A stretch of DNA of 64,000 nucleotides from Minicystis rosea (GCA_001931535.1 CP016211.1:13314377-13378376), one strand, 5' to 3'; shown: positions 18,616 through 26,563, counted from the first letter of the stretch. Made by a program: numbers and translations. The notes: generated by a model not told the origin, from the letters alone.

Positions 18616-18918
18616 TCATTCATAGATCTTTCCGCAGTAGAGAAACGTTGCGAAGCGCTTCCACGGTGACGCCTCCGCGAGGTCTTGGCGTTGCCCGAAA
18701 TCGGAGTCGCGAGCCCACGCCAGCGCTGCGCTCAAGAAGGCTTCGATGGAGTGGTTCTCCCAGCCGTGCGGGCCCCTTCCGGCCACATCAGGCGCGCCGG
18801 CGGCATCGGCGTGCCTATCGGCGATCAGCGCCTCCACGAAGGCGAGGAACGTGGCCTCGTCCATGACGCGGTCCAAGAGATCGAAGAGATCGGGAGCAGG
18901 GGAGATCGGAGCAGACAT
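18616..18918 (-). CDS. DUF7660-like small protein
   Basis: 100 aa from the ATG at 18918; a longer frame reaches 19056. The pattern FLAFVEALIADR ... WENHSIEAFLSAALAWARDSD ... WKRFATFLYCGKIYE fits the DUF7660 family, soluble proteins of ~90-120 aa of unknown function ending in a conserved KIYE. Small proteins of this kind are often immunity-like or accessory, but nothing nearby supports that. The start of the next plus-strand gene is divergent, about 125 bp away. Confidence 0.65.
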   Translation of the reverse strand: MSAPISPAPDLFDLLDRVMDEATFLAFVEALIADRHADAAGAPDVAGRGPHGWENHSIEAFLSAALAWARDSDFGQRQDLAEASPWKRFATFLYCGKIYE

Positions 18919-19043
18919 GGAAGCGCACCTCGCGCACGCCATCCTATCAGCTCGTGTCCGTCCGCCGAGGTACCCGAGCTTGGCGACGTCGATGTGGCGA
19001 CGAAACCCTTCCCATCGCGCCCGGGTTGCCTGACCATGTCGGC

Positions 19044-19523
19044 ATGAGCCAAGCACATACCGACGTTGGACCCGAAGGCCTCTCTCCCCACACCGATGTG
19101 CCTTCGGACTACGAAGCCTTACGCAACCTCAAGGCCCGATATGCGACCCTCTCGGATCGGTGCCTGACCACGCCGAGCCGGGAGAGCGCGGAGGCGCTGG
19201 CCGCGCTCTTCACCGAAGATGCGCTGGGTGATTACGACTTCTTCGGGCGCTTCCAGGGGCGCGAGCAGCTCACCCACGCGTTCGAGGCGGTGCTCCCCGC
19301 CGGGATGCGCTGGAGCATGCACTACATCACCAATCCTGCGCTGGAGATCGACGGGAATCGAGCCAAGGGCCGCTGGTATTTCCTCGTGCAAGCGGTGACG
19401 AAGGACGGGCCTCCCGGCACGATTCAGTCCTTTCACGGCAGCTACGAGGATGTTTATGTGAAGACGCCCGCGGGGTGGCGGTTCGCGTCGCTCGTGGTGC
19501 ATTTCAATTCTCCGCCGCGCTGA
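19044..19523 (+). CDS. SnoaL-like / NTF2-fold protein
   Basis: 159 aa from the ATG at 19044; upstream frame back to 18954 looks non-coding. The sequence has the SnoaL_4-like pattern: an N-terminal helix (DYEALRNLKARYATLSD), LAALFTEDALGDYDFFGRFQGREQL, then beta strands MHYITNPALEIDGNRAKGRW and WRFASLVVHF. Such proteins are cone-shaped alpha+beta barrels acting as isomerases, dehydratases or ligand-binding proteins; the reaction cannot be inferred. The next gene begins 8 bp after its stop, so the two are probably cotranscribed. Confidence 0.75.
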   Translation: MSQAHTDVGPEGLSPHTDVPSDYEALRNLKARYATLSDRCLTTPSRESAEALAALFTEDALGDYDFFGRFQGREQLTHAFEAVLPAGMRWSMHYITNPALEIDGNRAKGRWYFLVQAVTKDGPPGTIQSFHGSYEDVYVKTPAGWRFASLVVHFNSPPR

Positions 19524-19531
19524 GCGAAGGC

Positions 19532-20011
19532 ATGAGTCTGCTGCGGCACCTCGACCGATCGAGCAAGACGCCGGCGCCGCGCGTGCAGAAGGCGGCTGCG
19601 GTCCTCGGCCTGACGATGGTGTGGGGCCCGCCCCTCCAAGCGATGTTGATGCAGCCACGGGCGCCGGTGATGGCCGGGCTCCTCGTGCTCGTCGTGCTCG
19701 AGCTCGCGCTGTTCGTCGGCCTCTGGAACATGAAGCGTTGGGCCGTGATTGGCATCGCGGCGCTGCTCGCGCTCATGTCGATCGCGAGCGGCGTGACGGG
19801 GCCGCTGTTCCTGCTCACGCTGTTTCTGTGGCTCCCGCTCGCGCCTTCGATCTTCCTATGGGATCGCATGACGTGGGCGCCGGCGCCCGTGGCGAATCCT
19901 CGTGAAATCGCGCGGACCGTCGGCTTCCTGATCGGCGGCGTGCTCGTGACTTGGGTCGCGCTGACGGCGATCTACTTTGCCATCGCCACGCTTTTGCTCC
20001 CCATGCCTTGA
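19532..20011 (+). CDS. Hypothetical membrane protein
   Basis: 159 aa from the ATG at 19532 with GCGAAGG just upstream. Four or five hydrophobic helices (about residues 23-35, 45-65, 70-86, 88-105 and 130-155) and short loops. No recognisable catalytic motif. Close spacing to the SnoaL-like gene suggests a two-gene operon ending at the hairpin at 20046. Confidence 0.65.
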   Translation: MSLLRHLDRSSKTPAPRVQKAAAVLGLTMVWGPPLQAMLMQPRAPVMAGLLVLVVLELALFVGLWNMKRWAVIGIAALLALMSIASGVTGPLFLLTLFLWLPLAPSIFLWDRMTWAPAPVANPREIARTVGFLIGGVLVTWVALTAIYFAIATLLLPMP

Positions 20012-20045
20012 GCCGCAATCCTCCATGGCGAGGAAGGATCGAGCG

Positions 20046-20084
20046 GTGACCGAGAGAGCGGTGCAGCGCCGCTTTCTCGGTCAC
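20046..20084. terminator. Long hairpin between convergent units
   Basis: A 39-nt imperfect hairpin: a 10-bp outer stem GTGACCGAGA/TCTCGGTCAC, a one-base interruption on each side and an inner AGCGG/CCGCT-type stem around a 7-nt loop. It lies between the plus-strand membrane-protein gene and the 3' end of the minus-strand tRNA-like unit, so it could terminate both. A smaller hairpin (GATGCTC-GGC-GAGCATC on the minus strand) sits at about 20102-20118. Confidence 0.55.
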
Positions 20085-20185
20085 TCCTTCGATCGTCGAC
20101 ATCGATGCTCGCCGAGCATCTCGAGCGCGGCGGCATTCGCGCCCGCGCGCTTTCAGAAGGTTGTCGTCGTATCGTGCAAAAAGTT

Positions 20186-20258
20186 TCCAAGGGGTGGACT
20201 CGAACTCACCAACCGCCCGGGTAAGAGCCGGGTGCTCTTGTCGTTGAGCTACCTTGGA
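20186..20258 (-). tRNA. tRNA-like gene, anticodon CUU (Lys-type), imperfect
   Basis: 73 nt fold as a cloverleaf: 7-bp acceptor (TCCAAGG/CCTTGGA), D stem GCTC/GAGC, anticodon stem CCCGG/CCGGG with the normal 7-nt loop CTCTTAC (anticodon CTT), 5-nt variable region, and loop TTCGAGT. Two oddities: the D loop AACGACAA lacks the conserved GG that docks on the T loop, and the T stem carries an extra A (GGTGAG against CCACC). No CCA is encoded. It begins only 2 nt after the other tRNA-like gene and follows the 455-aa protein gene, so it is probably part of that transcript rather than a housekeeping tRNA. Confidence 0.65.
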
Positions 20259-20260
20259 GT

Positions 20261-20332
20261 CTCGGGGGTGGGGTCGAACACACCATCGACGCGGTCCCAG
20301 AGCCGCGCGCTCTACCATTGAGCTACCCCGAG
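20261..20332 (-). tRNA. tRNA-like gene with 8-nt anticodon loop, imperfect
   Basis: 72 nt with a 7-bp acceptor (CTCGGGG/CCCCGAG), D stem GCTC/GAGC with a normal AATGGTA loop, anticodon stem CGCGG/CCGCG and a loop of eight bases, CTCTGGGA. Read from U33 the anticodon would be CUG (Gln); UGG (Pro) is the alternative, so identity is unclear. The T arm (GGTGTG-TTCGACC-CCAC) again has an extra base at the same place as in its neighbour. No encoded CCA. It starts 8 nt after the stop codon of the upstream protein gene. Confidence 0.6.
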
Positions 20333-20340
20333 GAACGCGC

Positions 20341-21708
20341 TCAAGCGCGCCGATCGACGGCCTTCAGCGCGAAGCCGTGCGCATCCCTTTCCACGTGTAC
20401 GTCGTTCACCAAACCACGCATCTCCTTTCCGGAAAAAGCACCAGCCTTCCGCAGAACCTCTGCGAGCATGGGGCTCGAGATCGTCACGCCGTGCACGAGC
20501 TCCGGCGTGGGCCGGAACGGAACCGGCCGCCGCTCGATGCGAGGACCCGTCCAGGTCTCCGGTGCGACGTCGGCCCGCCTGCAAGCGTTCACGATGTCGT
20601 GTCGGGTGCAGATGCTTTGGCCGCGGACGACCTCCCACGGCGGCGGCAGCGCCGCCCACACGCGCGTGTCCGGGTGGATCTGCCCGCCGCTCCGGCAATG
20701 CCAGGCCGCCACGTCGGCGGCCATGAGGCGCATCACCTTCCCCGGGCAGACCGCGTCGAGCATCGACTCCATCCCGAGCGCGTGGACCACCGAGATCCAA
20801 TGCTCGCGCGCCTTGTTCCACCCGCTCGCGACTTGGTTCCAGCTCGACGAGTCGTTGCCGCGCGCCACGATCATCGTCGCTCGTTCGAACCGGCCGGCCT
20901 CGGACAAGTCGTGGAGCATGTCGGCCATGTCGACGAGCAGCGACCACCACGCGCCGAGGAGCCGGCCCTTCTCTTCGTCGTCGAGGTGACGGAGCACCGA
21001 GGCGTCCGGCATGACGTGCGCGAGCACGAACCACGCTGTCGTCTCGCTCGCCTCGCAGTGCTTGAACAACGCGTCCGCGACCTCGTCGTAAGCGCGGTCC
21101 TGCGCCGTGTTGGTGAACACGCTGCGCATCGACATGCGCGCCGAGAGATAGGCCACGAGGCACGCCGTGCCGGTGTCCGCGCGGAGATCCTCGCGCGCCA
21201 GCTTGGTGGCGAGCGCGCTCTTCCCGACCCGCGTGAACGCGTACTTGCGCGTGTTCCACGCGAGCCGGCGGATCTTCTCCTCGAGGTTGACGAGGACTCG
21301 ATATCGCTTGTTGTACCAGCGCTGGCACTTGAACAGCCCGACGGCCTGTCGCTCCGCCCGGTTCATGCGCCGTCGATCTCCATATGCCTTGTGGACGCTC
21401 ACGGAGATCTCACGCACGTACGCCTCGACGCGCGCGGGATCGGCGCAGAGGGTCGCCGGGAGAGGGCGCACGCCGAAGATCGTCGCCGCCGTCTGCACCT
21501 GCCGTTGCGCCGAGACGGGACGCGTGAAGTCGGCGGCCATCGACGAATAAGCATGGACGCTGCGCTTCAACGAGCCGCGCGCGGCGGTCTCGACGAGCTT
21601 CCGCGCGGGCGTGGACAGCTCGGCGCCGATCCCCTCGAGGACGAGCTCCGCGACGTCCTCGGGGCGAGGACGCGCCTGAATCGCGTCGAACAGCGCGTTG
21701 AACAGCAT
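20341..21708 (-). CDS. Unrecognised 455-aa protein of the tRNA-like operon
   Basis: 455 aa from the ATG at 21708; a TTG six codons upstream is also in frame. I do not recognise the family. The sequence is soluble, helix-rich and Arg/Trp-rich. The first half has AYSSMAADFTRPVSAQRQVQ and FKCQRWYNKRYRVLVNLEEKIRR; the middle has a conserved-looking RGNDSSSWNQVASGWNKAREHW; then PGKVMRLMAADVAAWH and FRPTPELVHGVTISSP. The helical character and the RNA genes immediately downstream make an RNA-binding role, as in Ro/TROVE-type RNPs, a fair hypothesis but not a demonstrated one. A sigma-54-like element lies right upstream. Confidence 0.7.
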   Translation of the reverse strand: MLFNALFDAIQARPRPEDVAELVLEGIGAELSTPARKLVETAARGSLKRSVHAYSSMAADFTRPVSAQRQVQTAATIFGVRPLPATLCADPARVEAYVREISVSVHKAYGDRRRMNRAERQAVGLFKCQRWYNKRYRVLVNLEEKIRRLAWNTRKYAFTRVGKSALATKLAREDLRADTGTACLVAYLSARMSMRSVFTNTAQDRAYDEVADALFKHCEASETTAWFVLAHVMPDASVLRHLDDEEKGRLLGAWWSLLVDMADMLHDLSEAGRFERATMIVARGNDSSSWNQVASGWNKAREHWISVVHALGMESMLDAVCPGKVMRLMAADVAAWHCRSGGQIHPDTRVWAALPPPWEVVRGQSICTRHDIVNACRRADVAPETWTGPRIERRPVPFRPTPELVHGVTISSPMLAEVLRKAGAFSGKEMRGLVNDVHVERDAHGFALKAVDRRA

Positions 21709-21974
21709 GTCGCGGCACCTTCGCAACGGGTGTGCCGAGCCGTATTGGCGAGGATGCGCGGGAGACGTGCGTCGTGTGTAGATGGAATGATAAATTCGTA
21801 TATCCGAGGAGATACCGTGTCGGCGGCCTGGCCGGCGTGTGTCGATGACGGGCTCGGCAGCTCGCTCGGTTGGCTCTTCTTGATCCCGAGCGCGCCTTCC
21901 TCCTACGCTCGCGAGCGGGACGGGAGAGGCCCTCCCTGCGCTTCAACTCCTTATCTCCGTCGAGCCCCGAGGTC
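21709..21974. other. Divergent intergenic region
   Basis: Apart from the sigma-54-like element near its left end, this 266-bp gap contains a locally AT-rich stretch (about 21775-21810) that could hold a further promoter. I see no gene or strong hairpin. Confidence 0.3.
21723..21737 (-). promoter_or_regulatory. Candidate sigma-54 (-24/-12) promoter
   Basis: On the minus strand the sequence CGGCACACCCGTTGC has GGCAC and TTGC with GG and GC separated by exactly 10 nt, matching the TGGCAC-N5-TTGC consensus except its first base. A start about 12 nt downstream of the GC would fall near 21712, leaving an almost leaderless mRNA for the ATG at 21708. That is a weakness of the call. No sigma-54 activator gene is seen nearby. 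Confidence 0.4.
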
Positions 21975-23236
21975 GTGTCCGTGGCCTTCATCCGACACCG
22001 TTTTGCGAAGCTGATCGCTGCCGTGATGATCGCCGCCGCCGCGACGGCGTGCTCGGGCGGCCAGAGCGACGAGGGGCCTCACGACGGCGGGACGGACGCG
22101 CCCGAGACGGCGCGACCCAAGCTCGATCCGAACGACGTCTCGATCCTGCTCACGTTGCCGAGCACGCCGGAGGAGCGGTCGTCGTATCTGTATCTCCTGC
22201 CGTCGAATGACATCTTTCCGGCGGGCCTCGAGTCGGAGCTTCCCTCGCTCTTCTCGACGGCGCCCGGTACGCCCGAGCAGCTCTATCAATCGATGCAGGT
22301 GACCGCGTTTCGCTTCGTCCCCTGCTCGGCCATCGCCGCGCCCTCGTGCAAGCCGCAGGTGCGGCTCGGTGTCCAGTTCGTTTCACCGGGCGCGGGCGGC
22401 GATTACATGATGGATGAGGTCTCTCTCCACCTCTTTTACGATCTCTCCCCGGAACAGCCGGCCCAGATCGCGCGCGAGCTTCTCCTGTTGAAGGAAGCCT
22501 CGCCGGTGCCGACCGAAGGGAAGGCGCTGTTCGTCCATCCGGCGCTCGAAGGCGGCGGCATGCTCGGCCCGTGGGGGAGCAATTCCGGACGATGGTGCGG
22601 CGCTTCGCCAAGAAGGAGAAGCTCGTGCGCGTCACGAGCGTGGGATTCGTCTTCGATACGTGGCCGTTCCGCGACACGAAGATCGACGGTGGTCACGTCG
22701 TCGAGCAATCGATGCTCCAGCATCTCGCCGAGCCTTCCACTTCGCAGCTCTGGGACATCTTCGGAGATGCGGATCGGGTGGGAAACATCACGCCGGCATC
22801 GACGGTGGAATCCGGTCCGGATTTCTTCACGCTGCGGAGCCGCTATCTCGACGGCGACGTCCCGAGGGACACGCCCGAGGTTCATGCGGCCACGGACTCC
22901 CTCGAGCGAACGCTCAATCCTTCGAAGCATACGGCCGAGTCCGTCGACTGCGTGTCGTGCCACGTCGCTCGCTTCGTGAAGGAGCGCGCGAAGACGAGCG
23001 GTGTGTCCTTCGCTTCCGCCGACGCCTACCAGCCGCCGGCGTGGGCGAACGTCGAGCGGCTGCAAGATCAACGGATCGAGCGCGCCGCCGCCAACGTCGT
23101 GCAGTTCGGTTACTTCCTGCGCCAATCGAGCAACGAAGGGCTCCCCGAGGGCAAACCGCTCCCGTCCGTGAGCGAGCGGGTCATTCACGACAGCATCGAG
23201 GCTGCCCGGCTCGCGTCGAAGTTGCTCGACGATTGA
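21975..23236 (+). pseudogene. Cytochrome-like lipoprotein interrupted by a -1 frameshift
   Basis: The first frame (GTG at 21975 or 21981) encodes a lipoprotein: signal peptide, lipobox ATACSGG, then a ~190-aa region rich in Leu/Pro. It runs into nonsense after GMLGPWG. The correct continuation, EQFRTMVRRFAKKEKLVR, lies in another frame and runs to 23236, ending with a CVSCH haem-binding motif. The break falls in a run of five G at about 22573-22577; a sixth G would restore one reading frame of about 420 codons. It is either a sequencing error, a recent mutation or a phase-variable site. Function unknown; perhaps a periplasmic c-type cytochrome-like protein. Confidence 0.7.
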
Positions 23237-23256
23237 GCGGTGCGACCTCTCCGTGC

Positions 23257-24159
23257 TCAGCGGATGGGGAGCACCGGGCGGGATGCATCGACGGTCTCGA
23301 CGGCGCCGACCTCGATGGCCCCCTTCGCGCCGACGGCGACACGGAATCCGAGCGCGCGATCGGCGGAGCCGTCACCGTCGGTATCGAGCCACGCGATGGC
23401 CATTCCCTCGAGGCCGGGCTTCACGAGCTGCCATTGCAATTGGAAGGACATCGGCTCGTCGATTTGGAAATGGGCACAGGCCCACACGGGCGTTTTCCAG
23501 TCGGCGGGTGGGGCCGAGTACGGGCCGGTTTTCAGCGCGCCGAGCGTGGCCGGCACGGCGGGGGAGCTGCCCGGGAGCGCGCGCACACCGTGGCGAATGC
23601 AGTCGCCGAGGCCGCCGCGCAATCGTTCGAGCGCTTCACGCGCGCGGGGCTCGGTAGGGGCCGGCGCTGCGGGGGTGACGCTGGGCGCGACCTGCGCCTC
23701 CACCGAAGCGGGCGCGGGCGGTGCAGGCGGCGCGGCGCTCGCGGGCACAGGGGCTGCGCCGGACGAGCGCGCGCGGAGGTGCGGCGCGAGCGAGAGCACC
23801 GCCGCGCCCACGACGACGACGACGGCGCCGATGCGCGCGCGCCTACGTCGCTGGGCTGCATCGCCGGCCTCGCGCTGCTGCTTCGTGCGCTCGATGATCG
23901 CGAGGACGGCGGGCGTGCGCTCCGTCGTGCCGGTGCGGTGGGTCTGCTCGACCAGAGGCGCGAGGTCGCTGACTTGAATGCGCACGGTGGCCCGAGCCTG
24001 CGTTTCGGCCGTGGTCGTCGCGAGGATGTACGACGAATAGTCGAGCGCCGGATCCGCGAGCGGCGTGGGCCGATCTCCCTCGGGCACCGAGGGACGCTGG
24101 ACTGCGGGATCGGAGGCGCGGGTGGTCGTCGTGCTCGTCTCAGGTCCGGGGTCACCCAC
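23257..24159 (-). CDS. Hypothetical single-pass membrane protein
   Basis: 300 aa with a GTG start. About 107 cytoplasmic residues rich in Thr, Ala and Gln end in QRRRRARIG, followed by one membrane helix (AVVVVVGAAVLSLA, ~110-124), an Ala/Pro linker, and a domain of ~120 residues with two Cys (DCIRHGV, WACAHF). The latter contains FQLQWQL and AWLDTDGDGSADRALGFRV, loosely resembling pilin-like or calcium-binding beta domains in myxobacterial proteins. I do not recognise the family. It lies 73 bp downstream of the TPR gene on the same strand. Confidence 0.6.
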   Translation of the reverse strand: MGDPGPETSTTTTRASDPAVQRPSVPEGDRPTPLADPALDYSSYILATTTAETQARATVRIQVSDLAPLVEQTHRTGTTERTPAVLAIIERTKQQREAGDAAQRRRRARIGAVVVVVGAAVLSLAPHLRARSSGAAPVPASAAPPAPPAPASVEAQVAPSVTPAAPAPTEPRAREALERLRGGLGDCIRHGVRALPGSSPAVPATLGALKTGPYSAPPADWKTPVWACAHFQIDEPMSFQLQWQLVKPGLEGMAIAWLDTDGDGSADRALGFRVAVGAKGAIEVGAVETVDASRPVLPIR

Positions 24160-24232
24160 GAAATGAGAGTAGCGTTTGGCGCGGCGGAGGGTCGAGCAAT
24201 CTCGCCAAAGCCTCGGCGTCGCACATCTGCGC

Positions 24233-25330
24233 TCACGCGGCGCGCAGGCTCTCGGCGAGCGCGCGACACGCGAGGCGGGTCGGGTGCGTAGGGGCGAGCG
24301 CGTGATCGAAGACGCGCAGCGCCGCGTCGCAGAGCGGCCGCGACTCGTCGAAGCGGCCGCTGCCGTGCAGCAGCACCGCGAGGTTGTAGCGGGTCAGCGC
24401 GAGATCGGGATGATCGTCGCCCTGCACGGCCCGCTTGATCGCCGCGGCGCGCGTGTAGTGGATCTCGGCCGCGTGCGTGTCGCCGCGCTGCGCGTACAGC
24501 GCGCCGAGGTTGTGGAGGATGACGGCGACCTCGTGGTGATCCTCGCCGTGGATCCGTTCGAAGATCGAGAGCGCGCTCCGGTAGAGCGGCTCGGCCTCGT
24601 CGAGCCGGCCTCGATCGGCGATGATCACCGCGAGGGCCGCGCTGTCCGCTGCGAAGGCCGGTGTCGATTCACCTTCGGCGGCGCGGCGCAGCGCCACGGA
24701 TCGTCGCGCGTAGCGCTCGCCGCGCGCGAAGTTGCGGCGCTCGTGCTCGAGGCCTCCGAGGTTGTGATAGACGACCGCGAGCTCGGGGTGCTCGCGGCCG
24801 AGCCGCCGCTCGAGGATGGCCAGCGCGCGCAGGTAACAACGGCGACCCGTCGCGAAGCGGCCCGTGTATTTGCACCACATGCCGAGCGCATTGAGCGCGG
24901 CCGCGGTGTCGAGATCGTCGGTGTCGAGCTCGGCTGTCGCGATCGCGACGGCGCGCCGGAGCAGCAGGCCGGCGCGACGATATCGACCGACCTCGCGCTC
25001 GAGCTGGCCGAGGCTCATCGTGGCTTGGACGTGGATGCGGCTCGTGTCCGGCGAAGGATCGAGCTGCGCCACGATGCGTGCGGCCCGCCGGAAGCAGCGG
25101 CGCGCGCGCGCGACGTCGCCCTCTGCCATCGCGATGTGACCGCGCAGATCGAGGATGTTGGCGACGTCGGGATGATCCGGCCCGACGGCGTCGCGCATGC
25201 GCCGGAGCGCGCGCACGACGGCGCTGCGTGCGGCGCGGAGATCGCCCGCCGTCACGAGGGCGACGGCTCGTTCGTGGAGCGCGACCGCGGCCTCCACGGG
25301 ATCCTCACTCGCTGCGGCGGGCTTCGACAT
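24233..25330 (-). CDS. TPR-repeat protein (kinesin-light-chain type)
   Basis: 365 aa made almost entirely of tetratricopeptide repeats of the 42-residue KLC/NPHP3 type: repeated GxxHPxxAxxLxxLGxLxxxxGxxxxAExxYxRAL patterns, e.g. GPDHPDVANILDLRG, GREHPELAVVYHNLGGL, GEDHHEVAVILHNLGALYAQRG, GDDHPDLALTRYNLAVLLHGSG. About eight repeats. These are protein-interaction scaffolds. No signal peptide, so cytoplasmic. It follows the repeat-peptide gene at 25403-25762 by 72 bp containing two hairpins, so it may be its less-expressed operon partner. Confidence 0.85.
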   Translation of the reverse strand: MSKPAAASEDPVEAAVALHERAVALVTAGDLRAARSAVVRALRRMRDAVGPDHPDVANILDLRGHIAMAEGDVARARRCFRRAARIVAQLDPSPDTSRIHVQATMSLGQLEREVGRYRRAGLLLRRAVAIATAELDTDDLDTAAALNALGMWCKYTGRFATGRRCYLRALAILERRLGREHPELAVVYHNLGGLEHERRNFARGERYARRSVALRRAAEGESTPAFAADSAALAVIIADRGRLDEAEPLYRSALSIFERIHGEDHHEVAVILHNLGALYAQRGDTHAAEIHYTRAAAIKRAVQGDDHPDLALTRYNLAVLLHGSGRFDESRPLCDAALRVFDHALAPTHPTRLACRALAESLRAA

Positions 25331-25352
25331 GGTGTGCGCTGCGTGGTGATCA

Positions 25353-25395
25353 GGGCCGGCCTGTCCGGCCCGGGGGTTGGGGCCGCTTGCGGCCC
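25353..25395. terminator. Two adjacent GC-rich hairpins (attenuator-like)
   Basis: Hairpin GGGCCGG-CCTGT-CCGGCCC (25353-25371) and GGGCCGC-TT-GCGGCCC (25380-25395) sit between the peptide gene and the TPR gene on the minus strand. The octamer GTGATCAG flanks the pair on both sides. Neither hairpin has a T tract; partial termination or mRNA stabilisation of the peptide transcript is a reasonable guess. Confidence 0.45.
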
Positions 25396-25402
25396 ATCGT
25401 GA

Positions 25403-25762
25403 TCAGCGGGCCGCGATCTTCGCGACCGACTGGTTGTGGTTGACGCTGCATTGGGTGCAACCGTAGCCGCCGCCCGGGCCTGCCTTGATGCTCGTCCGCA
25501 CCTTGACGCCACCCGTCTTCGCGACCGACTGGTTGTGGTTGAGGCTGCATCCGATGCAGCCACCGCCGCCGCCCGGGCCCGCCTTGATGCTCGTGCGCAC
25601 CTTGATTCCACCGGCCTGCTTCGGCTGCGTCTCCGCCGTCTGCGTCGCCGCAGGCGGGGGAAAGCTGGCCGTGGAGGTGTTGTGGTTGAGGACCGGACCG
25701 TCGCCGGCCTTCACGCTGGTGCGGACCTTCATGTTCGACGCTCCCTGAGTAGCCTTCTTCAT
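25403..25762 (-). CDS. Short peptide with three KVRTSxKAG...NHN repeats (RiPP-precursor-like)
   Basis: 119 aa from the ATG at 25762 with GAGG 7 nt upstream; an ATG at 25768 is less well placed. A 10-residue leader precedes repeat 1 (11-30, MKVRTSVKAG...NHNTS), a Pro/Gln/Thr-rich spacer, repeat 2 (53-82) and repeat 3 (86-116). Repeats 2 and 3 share KVRTSIKAGPGGG, a CxxC pair and NHNQSVAK; repeat 1 lacks the cysteines. At DNA level the last two copies are 99 bp apart. Tandem cores in a short, leader-bearing product resemble multi-core RiPP precursors, but no modifying enzyme is next to it. A metal-binding peptide is an alternative. Confidence 0.65.
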   Translation of the reverse strand: MKKATQGASNMKVRTSVKAGDGPVLNHNTSTASFPPPAATQTAETQPKQAGGIKVRTSIKAGPGGGGGCIGCSLNHNQSVAKTGGVKVRTSIKAGPGGGYGCTQCSVNHNQSVAKIAAR

Positions 25763-26281
25763 GATCATTCCTCGTTCTTGAGCGGGGGCCTTCGTGGCTC
25801 CTGATCGAGAAGCGCAGACGGCCCACGGGAACCACAACGGGTCGGAGATTTTTCCCGCGCGGAGCGCCCAGGGACGAGACGTCGTGGGGGAGGGGACCCG
25901 ATGCGCTCGATCGGGCGAGGTGATCCGGTCGAGCCGCTGACGTCCTCTGGGGTGCTCTCGTTCGGGACCCACGGAGATACGGATTCATGCGTATGAGATA
26001 TGGAGTTTGCCGGCGGCGTGTCTTCTTCGGAAGTGTTTGACTTTCAGAAGTCGTATCGAGATCGAGGGGTTGCGCGTTTTGGCCTCCGACATCGCTCGAT
26101 CTGGTCGTGAAAACACCGTTCGATTAGGCCGTGACAGGCTATGACAAGGGGGCTGTGCGCTTCGTTGACGCCGCTCCGGGAGCGCATCTACATGGGATGT
26201 TCGCAGTCGCTGCCGTGTCGTTCGGGGCGACCAAGGTGGCCGATCCGGGGGAGCGGTCGACTGCGCAGAAGGAGCATCGTT
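25763..26281. other. Divergent intergenic region
   Basis: About 520 bp between the peptide gene and the small-protein gene. The part around 25980-26130 is less GC-rich than its surroundings and probably contains the divergent promoters. A small hairpin GACTT-TCAG-AAGTC is at 26039-26052. Open frames crossing it (from 26131 and 26141) are rejected upstream of 26282. Confidence 0.3.
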
Positions 26282-26563
26282 ATGGCCGTTGCCAGCACTG
26301 CGGAGCTCTCGACGTACATCATCGGTCTGGCCGGGGCCGCGAGGGTCGCGCAGGCGACCCTCTCGTCCGGCACCGATCCGATGACGATCCAGGAGTATCG
26401 CTTCAAGGCGAACATCTCCTCATCGTTCAACGTGAGCTCGGAGACGAGCGTCGGGCTCAACATTTGGCGCCTCTCGATCCAAGAGAAGATCACCATCGGT
26501 TACAAGGCCGAGTGGGGTCTCGAGGTCGAGTGCAAGATCGTGCCGACCGTGACCATCGAGTGA
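26282..26563 (+). CDS. Hypothetical 93-aa protein
   Basis: 93 aa from the ATG at 26282, preceded by AGAAGGAG at 7 nt. An N-terminal helix (STAELSTYIIGLAGAARVAQATL) is followed by alternating strands ending in CKIVPTVTIE. Family unknown. The helix-then-strands plan resembles the first ~110 residues of the next gene's product (VDLVDVVTMIQSSIHKANAS, then ELNVSIAAELV), 149 bp downstream, suggesting two related small domains used in one system. Confidence 0.55.
   Translation: MAVASTAELSTYIIGLAGAARVAQATLSSGTDPMTIQEYRFKANISSSFNVSSETSVGLNIWRLSIQEKITIGYKAEWGLEVECKIVPTVTIE

Noticed and set aside
18472..18669. 65-aa plus-strand frame (MEYHRWRAQGHEVEYH...)
   Set aside because: The translation is not obviously random, but there is no ribosome-binding site and it overlaps the 3' end of the minus-strand DUF7660-like gene; no family recognised.
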